A stretch of 23,905 bases of DNA from Lentinus brumalis (taxonomy: Eukaryota; Basidiomycota; Agaricomycetes; Polyporales; Polyporaceae), in NCBI GenBank assembly GCA_001792895.1, contig MARA01000130.1:1-23905 (forward strand), read 5' to 3'. The position numbers and the translations under genes are program-made. Under the pieces are notes generated by a model. It saw only the letters and a program-made list of their open reading frames with translations, was not told the origin of the DNA and made no database searches. Each line of letters begins with the position of its first letter. Position 1 is the first letter of the stretch. Positions 18,104 through 23,905 of this stretch are shown piece after piece.

Positions 18104-19157
18104 GTATATTCGTGAACAAGCAGTGGCTACGTACACGGTAAAATCTCTCTCTACGCAGTTGGATGGCGGCCGCACGTCTACCTTTCTCGGGCAACGCGGT
18201 CCAGTGCACGCCGCACGCCGCACGCCGCACGCCGCACGCCGCACGCACAGATGGCCTGCGCTGCGTCGCAGAAGCCCGGAGCACACCCGATATCCGCGGT
18301 GCGCTCCGGGCCTCTGTGTCCAGTGTCGCCCCGTGGTTTCACGATTCCTTGACCGGGCGGTGTGGATGTTTTCGCGGACCGCGCCGCGGTTCGGCCGCTG
18401 TACCGGTGTTGTAAGCCTTAGCCTGGAGCTTTGTGTAGGCCGCCGCAGCCGGGCTGTTTGTTGTCTTGCTCGACAGCTGCGCCGTGATTCGTGGGTCGCC
18501 GCCGACTTGGAGGTCTTCTAGCTTCTCCAGCCTCTCCTTGCTGTCACGGGGCTGCGAGTCGTGAGAGTTCTTGCCGTCGACGATGTCACGCCGCATCATT
18601 GAGCTCCGGGCGAGGTTGTCGAGCGTGTTCAGTGCCGTGAGAAGTCTGGACAGTCGGCGAGTGCGGCGGTCGCCCTGTCCGAGTATGGACCGCGCGGCCG
18701 GCGTGTCTGAGACTTGCGGGCGTGCGAGCCATAGATAGCGTCGTGCTCGTTGCGTATCGTGCGTCGAGCACGATCGTCCTAGTCGGGGCTGGTTTCGGGC
18801 TGGGGAGAGCCGTTAGTAGTCCTCGCGGCCGCTGCCCGCCGCGCCGTCGCCGATCCCCCGAGCTTCCTGCATTCTGGCGACGGCGTCGTCGGCAGACACG
18901 CGAGGCGCCCCGCGCCGCGGTGATACACGTGTCTCCGGGCTCTCAGCGGGGCCAGAACGGCCTCGGTTGCATCTTGGGTCTTGGTGGGCGGCGGGCGCAA
19001 GCCCGGTCGACGAAGGCGATTTGACCAGTCGTCTTGAGCACGCTGCACCGCAGACGAGCCGTACCGGGCCAGTGGAGTCCAGAGCCATCATGCGAACTTG
19101 TTTCGCGGCGAACGGGTACGCGTTCCGGCCGGGAGAGCGGCTGCTAGTCCGGGGTGT

Positions 19158-20557
19158 CGCGAAGTCCGAGTCGCCATGAACGCGACGTGCACGACCTCCT
19201 CGGAGCGGCGCGAAACCTGGTGCAGACGATGCGTCAGTGTTCAGGATACCTGGGAGAGCAGGTTTTGTGAGAGTCGGGCGAGAGACGGGGGAGATATGGC
19301 CGGGACACCAACCTGCCCGGCAGCCCGCTCGGGCAAGCAGGCCCGACGAGGAGAATTTCCAAACTCGTCGTGCCGGCGCGCAGTGTGGCCGTACACAGTC
19401 TCGAGGACTATGACGCCACGTCTGAGGTGTTCTGCGGCCGGCCGGACACGGTGCGCGAGTGGGAGAGCCGGCTCGAGCGGTCGGGTGGCGGAATGCAATG
19501 AAATCGCGTCCGAAACGCGATTTTGAGAACCGCCCGGAGCGGCGCGAGCGGGGGCTGCCTCGATGCAGAACGTTCACCGCGACTCGTCGCACTCGGTTTG
19601 ACGGTGATAGGGCGGGATTTGGTCGAGATCTGGGGGTTCGCGTGGGCGGCGTCGGCCGAGGAGACGAGGTCGTCGACGTCGACGATGCGGCCTTCTCCAG
19701 CCGTGTCGACGGTGCAGGAGACGTCGCTGGCACTCGTTCAACGCGGTGTGGGTAGCTGGGAGGGCGGCGTGAGCGAGGAGCGCACGGGACAGTCGGTGCA
19801 TGCCGCCGGGCGGGCAGAATGCAATGAAATCGCACCTGGTAGCGATTTCTGAACCCGCCCGGATCGAAGCGAGAAGCGGCCGCTTCGATGCGGAACGTTC
19901 AACGTCGCTTGATGAACCTGGTTTCACGGCGATAGGGGAGAATAGAGGGACTTTTCGAGGTGCGCGTGGGCGGGACTGGCCGAGGGGACGAGAATGTCGA
20001 GGCCGTCGACGCGGCTTTCACCAGCCGTGTCGAACGCACAGCGGTGTTCGCTGGTGCTTGTGCGACGTACTGCGGCCAGCTGCTGAGGCGGCGTGAGTAG
20101 GAGGCGTGCCCAGAGAGTCGGAGGACGCGGCCGGGCGGGGAAAATGCAATGAAATCGCGCTCGCAACCGATTTCTCGACCCGGCCGGATCAAAGCGAGGG
20201 GCGGATGCTTCAATGCGGAGTGTTGAACGTTACCTGTAGCACTTGGTTCGCCGGCGATAGGGCGGGAAGCGGGTGAGATATGGGGGCGCGGGCGAGATGA
20301 GGAGGAGGTCGGGGACGTCGATCCGGCGTTCTCACGCTGTGTCGGGCTTGCATAGATAGTGGTCCAAGTCTGCAGGAGTTGTAGTAAGTCGTCGTGGGGT
20401 TGGTGAGCATGGAGGCCGGCCGGGAGGTCGAGGTCGAGGTCGGTGAGCTATGAAAACGCGCTTTTGACGCAATCCTCGACCGGCTCAGGCCTCGATCGAC
20501 GCAAGGCACGCTCGGCCGGTTGCGCGGGGGGTGTGGGTCGTGTTTGGACGCATGTGC
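19158..20557. repeat. Array of five diverged units of about 325 bp (copy 2)
   Basis: Same array as 5600-7000. Unit anchors are at 19176, 19498, 19824, 20149 and 20450. All palindromes are retained. It differs from copy 1 by single-base changes in G runs and one G-to-A change in the GGATCGAAGCG block near 20190, which weakens that unit's second palindrome. Confidence 0.8.
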
Positions 20558-21917
20558 TGCGTTGTATAGAGAGAATACTGCGAAAACGTGAGCGAAGAGG
20601 TAGAGAATCGAGGATTAAACGACGCACACTCGGCCGTTTCGCTCACTTCGTGCATGCCCCGGTTCCTACGGGTCATGGGTATCATATCCGTCATGTCGCG
20701 CATGTTCGCGATTGCATGCGCAAGCGCAATGGGCAAAGTTTGTGGTGGGCGCGGCCGCGGGTGGGCATAGGACGGGGCGTGTTGAGTGCCTGTTCGAGGG
20801 GGATGATAGGCGGGTCTTTCGATTGCTTCATGGACGTGTGTCTGGCTGCTTGCGGTAGCACACGACGTGTTCATCGCGGACGCGATATGGCCATGGCGGG
20901 ATACGGGGTCAGCAGCACACAACGTGCGGCACGCACCTCGGAAGGATGTACGATGGGGCGGACAGGTGTCGCACTTGTGGGGGTCTCCTCACGGGCTTGC
21001 ACACGCATGGAGATGGATGGAAGACACGTACCGATAGCTCTGCGAGCGGCACACCGTCGGACTCGACCTGATGCAAGAAAAGTGTATTCAGGTGCTAATA
21101 CATGCGTTGAACGCGGGGTGGTACTCTCCCATTCGCGACGTGGTGGACGAGCCCAAGGGAGAGCGACGGGCGGCGCGAGTGCTTGCTGTGCGAGGCGAGA
21201 GGCGAGAGGCGAGACAAGAGCGAGCCAGGAGCCAGCAGCGAGCCAGGAGTGAGCTGTCCAACTTGAAGGCGAGAGAGAGACGGGAGCTGAGCCAATCGCA
21301 GCCGCCCTCGTACGCCGCATCTGACGTCAGTCCTGGTCGACTGTACTCAGAGGAATCCCCCTTCCCTTCCCCCACTTCCCAGTCGATGTCGGACTTGGAC
21401 GCGGTACAACCGACCCTCCACACATCCACTCTACACATACCAGTCACCGTACGGTCATCCCAAGGAGGCAACAGGCGCATCAATACTCGTAAGCCAGTTC
21501 GCGTGGATTCACCGGTCACCGGTCACCACAGTAACCGGCAGCGGCAGGCATCGAGTCAGGCTCAGGCTGAGCGCAAGTGCTCGTGAGTGCCAACTGCCAA
21601 GTCGCTGTGCTCCTCGAACTCTCTCTGTGCGCTTCTGCCGTCCGACGATTCGGACGGCTTCATCAAGGTTTCATTGGCTGAGAGCGAGAGAGTAGTCGCG
21701 CGCAAGTTACCCGGGGGCTTGAAACTCCTTCCTCAGTCTTACGCGCGCGAGAAGCTCCCTCGCTTCTGCCACGGTCGGTCCCGCGTCCCATCACTCGCTC
21801 CGGTGGACACGCAAACCATGCACGGCGCGAATCGTCCGTCGTCCATACTTATATCTCTAATGTCCACCTGATGTCTTACATGACCATCCTGCTCCTTTGA
21901 TACTCCCCGACGCCGCC

Positions 21918-23419
21918 ATGCGGAATCCGTTCCGTCGCACACCTGCGCCTCCAGCGTACGGCAAGGGGCAGGTCGTTCCCGAGACTAGAGCTTCGTGAGT
22001 ACTTACACCCGTTGATCGCGCACCTCCTGTCGTTGGTCACCGCGTATCGTCCTAACCCCAGTGTACCTGGTGGCACCGGACTTCTCCGCCCTGTGGCCAA
22101 GTGCATAGTCCAGTCCACTGACAACACACCAACCAGACCGCTGTCCAGACTTCTCTTCTCATGGCTGGATCCCTTGCTGTCTGTGGGCTTCTCTCGCCCG
22201 CTGCAGGCTGACGGTACGCATACTTGATCTCACCGCATCCCGATGCCTGCTCTGACGCGGACGCACCTCTCTGGAGACTTCTGGTCTCTGCCCGACTCCC
22301 GTCTCACGGGACGCATGACCGAGCGCGTAGAGGAGGAGTTCTACAAGCAGTGTTCCCCGAAGAGCGTCCTGCAATCCTCCTTGACACTGGGCAGGCGTCG
22401 TCAGCCGACAATCGAAGCGGAGACGTGACGCGCCATGCGTCTCAGTCGTCACAAAAGGATGGACCGGAAGAGGAGACTGCAGAAGCGAAGGGCGCGGCTG
22501 CGGCGACACCAAAGTCTGAGCCGTCGCTTCTGAAGGCCCTTCATGGCGTGTTTTGGCGCCAGTTCTGGACAGCTGGTGTGCTCAAGCTCGTCGCTGGTAC
22601 GTGGCAGCATAGTATATGGGTCCTGACGACGTCGACGAGACCGTGTTTGGCAGATACTCTGAATACCACTACCCCGCTTGTCAACCAGCTCCTCCTCTCG
22701 TGGCTCACTGCTTCGTACGTCTACTCCCGTGCCAGCGACGTGGAGCGCTCGGTTATCCCAAAGCCGCAAGGGATCGGCTACGGCATCGGCCTTGCATTTG
22801 CTATCTTCGCTATGCAAGGTACGCACATACGCTGCTTCTTCCAGATACGCTAACTTATCTTTGACGACAGAGGTCTCCGGTCTGGTATGTAAACCATAGT
22901 GCGGCATCTACGTGGGTAGCAGAGGCTGACCACACACGGTCCCCAGATGCAAAACCACTACCTGATGGGTAGGTGCTTCTTCCATTTCAATTTTCGGTTT
23001 GGCTCAGCGCAGGACATGTAGTTGCAATGACGAACGGTCTGTGCATCCGCAGCAGTATCATTGGGGCTATCTTCCGGAAGGCATTGCGGCTTAGCGGGAG
23101 ACTCGGAGCGCGTATCAAGCACGCTGCACGACAGCGGGCGGACTGGCAGTGCGACTATGGCGGCGTGTGTGCCGGCGCGGCGGCGTGTGGACGGACACGG
23201 CTAGACCCCGGGCGGGCCGCGGGTGCGGTGCCTGTGCCATCCCGTTGCAGCAAGAAAGCGAAACTCAGGGAGCCAGGCAGTCAGGGACTCGGCCAGGCAG
23301 TCAGAGACTCAGCCAGGCAGTCAGGGAGTGGGACGGGGAGGGAGACGGGGAGGGAGGGAGATGGGGAGACGGGAGACGAGGACGGCACAGCAGGGGACGG
23401 AAGACGTGTATTTGTGTAG
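21918..23419 (+). pseudogene. ABCC-type ABC transporter, N-terminal fragment, frameshifted (copy 2)
   Basis: Same gene fragment and introns as 8367-9869; exons 21918-21994, 22062-22213, 22277-22596, 22654-22818, 22871-22884, 22947-22968 and 23022-23419. In exon 3 a run of five C in copy 1 (8804-8808) is four C here (22355-22358), shifting the frame and giving a stop at 22426-22428. The frame beyond is otherwise unchanged, so either this copy is newly broken or the base is a consensus error. The loss of everything after the start of the first membrane domain is shared with copy 1, so it predates the duplication. Confidence 0.83.
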
Positions 23420-23492
23420 CTACTACAGCGTGGAATATATTTTCTACTCTACAGACTGCCCCGCCTCGCCGTCGTCTGACCCCGCGACCCGA

Positions 23493-23905
23493 CTACACGC
23501 TAACAAAGTCCTGAACCGGACGCTCCAACGGATCGCGTTCGCCCGATCGCAGCCTTGTTGCCCGGACGCCTCGTGCACTCGTGGCTGCACACCCCGACGA
23601 TTGCCCAGAGCTCGACCGCGTCAGTCCTCTGGAGCTCGGACGGCCAGCGTCGTCGACCGTGGTGCCAGAAACTGCTGCAAGGCGGACGGTGAGCACCTCA
23701 CAATGAGCTTCACTCACGGCGAACTTACGCCCCACCCTCGCCGCCTAGATGTGCCTGTTGAAACGTCTCATCAGTGCCCGGAACTTGCAACGCTGCAGAG
23801 AAGATCCATACTACTCGCCTCTGCAAGCAGCTACGCTGTGCGAAGGCTTCGACATGCCGCGAGGGCGAATTGAACCACACGGACTATCTGGACACCGTCA
23901 GTCAA
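23493..23905 (-). CDS. 3' part of the minus-strand intron-rich candidate (next unit, cut by window edge)
   Basis: Identical to 9943-10355, including the terminal exon ending in TAG at 23493 and the 43-bp intron. It is the 3' end of another instance of the 9943-13221 locus, so the sequence to the right is predicted to continue as 10356 onward. Confidence 0.3.

Larger units (their letters stand above)
12017..23905 (+). repeat. 12-kb direct tandem repeat unit, copy 2 (partial, with transposon)
   Basis: This is the second head-to-tail copy, collinear with 1-10355. The differences I found from copy 1 are the 1545-bp insertion plus its 2-bp duplication, a diverged patch at about 16648-16690, a 4-bp deletion near 21587, about 15 indels of 1-2 bases (mostly homopolymers) and a G-to-A change near 20190. 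The copy is cut by the window edge. Confidence 0.97.

Overview
The window looks like nuclear DNA of a filamentous basidiomycete, most likely an agaricomycete. It is GC-rich, and the readable coding sequence is cut into short exons by introns of about 40-65 bp with GTACGT/GTAAGT/GTGAGT donors, CTNAC-like branch sites and CAG/TAG acceptors. The one recognisable protein resembles fungal ABCC (MRP/YOR1-type) transporters. I see no rRNA, tRNA, CRISPR array or bacterial operon.

Layout. The window is a head-to-tail direct repeat of one unit of about 12.0 kb. Position 1 matches position 12017. Copy 1 covers 1-12016. Copy 2 covers 12017-23905, where the window ends at the equivalent of copy-1 position 10355. 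Outside one 45-bp patch I found about 15 single-site differences, nearly all 1-2 base indels in short homopolymers, and only one clear substitution. The large difference is a 1545-bp terminal-inverted-repeat transposon in copy 2 (13955-15499) that is absent from copy 1, so copy 1 holds the empty site.

Order within a unit, in copy-1 coordinates: (i) a minus-strand intron-bearing candidate gene, whose 3' end lies at 9943 of the previous unit; (ii) a minus-strand four-exon candidate at 1364-2165, overlapped by a competing plus-strand two-exon candidate at 1937-2220; (iii) a plus-strand multi-exon candidate at about 3255-4545 with one hydrophobic segment; (iv) about 3.8 kb without a convincing gene, holding a 7-bp microsatellite and an array of five diverged units of about 325 bp with conserved palindromes; (v) a probable promoter with CRE and CCAAT motifs and two overlapping uORFs; (vi) the N-terminal part of an ABCC transporter (8367-9869), which loses family similarity early in its first membrane domain and runs into a minisatellite and a G-rich tract; (vii) the convergent 3' end of the minus-strand gene at 9943.

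The ABC transporter fragment is the only firm functional call. The other genes are inferred from splice signals and phase agreement and match no family I recognise. Several reading frames are broken by indels that differ between the copies, so consensus errors, a recent duplication and a mis-joined pair of haplotypes must all be kept in mind.
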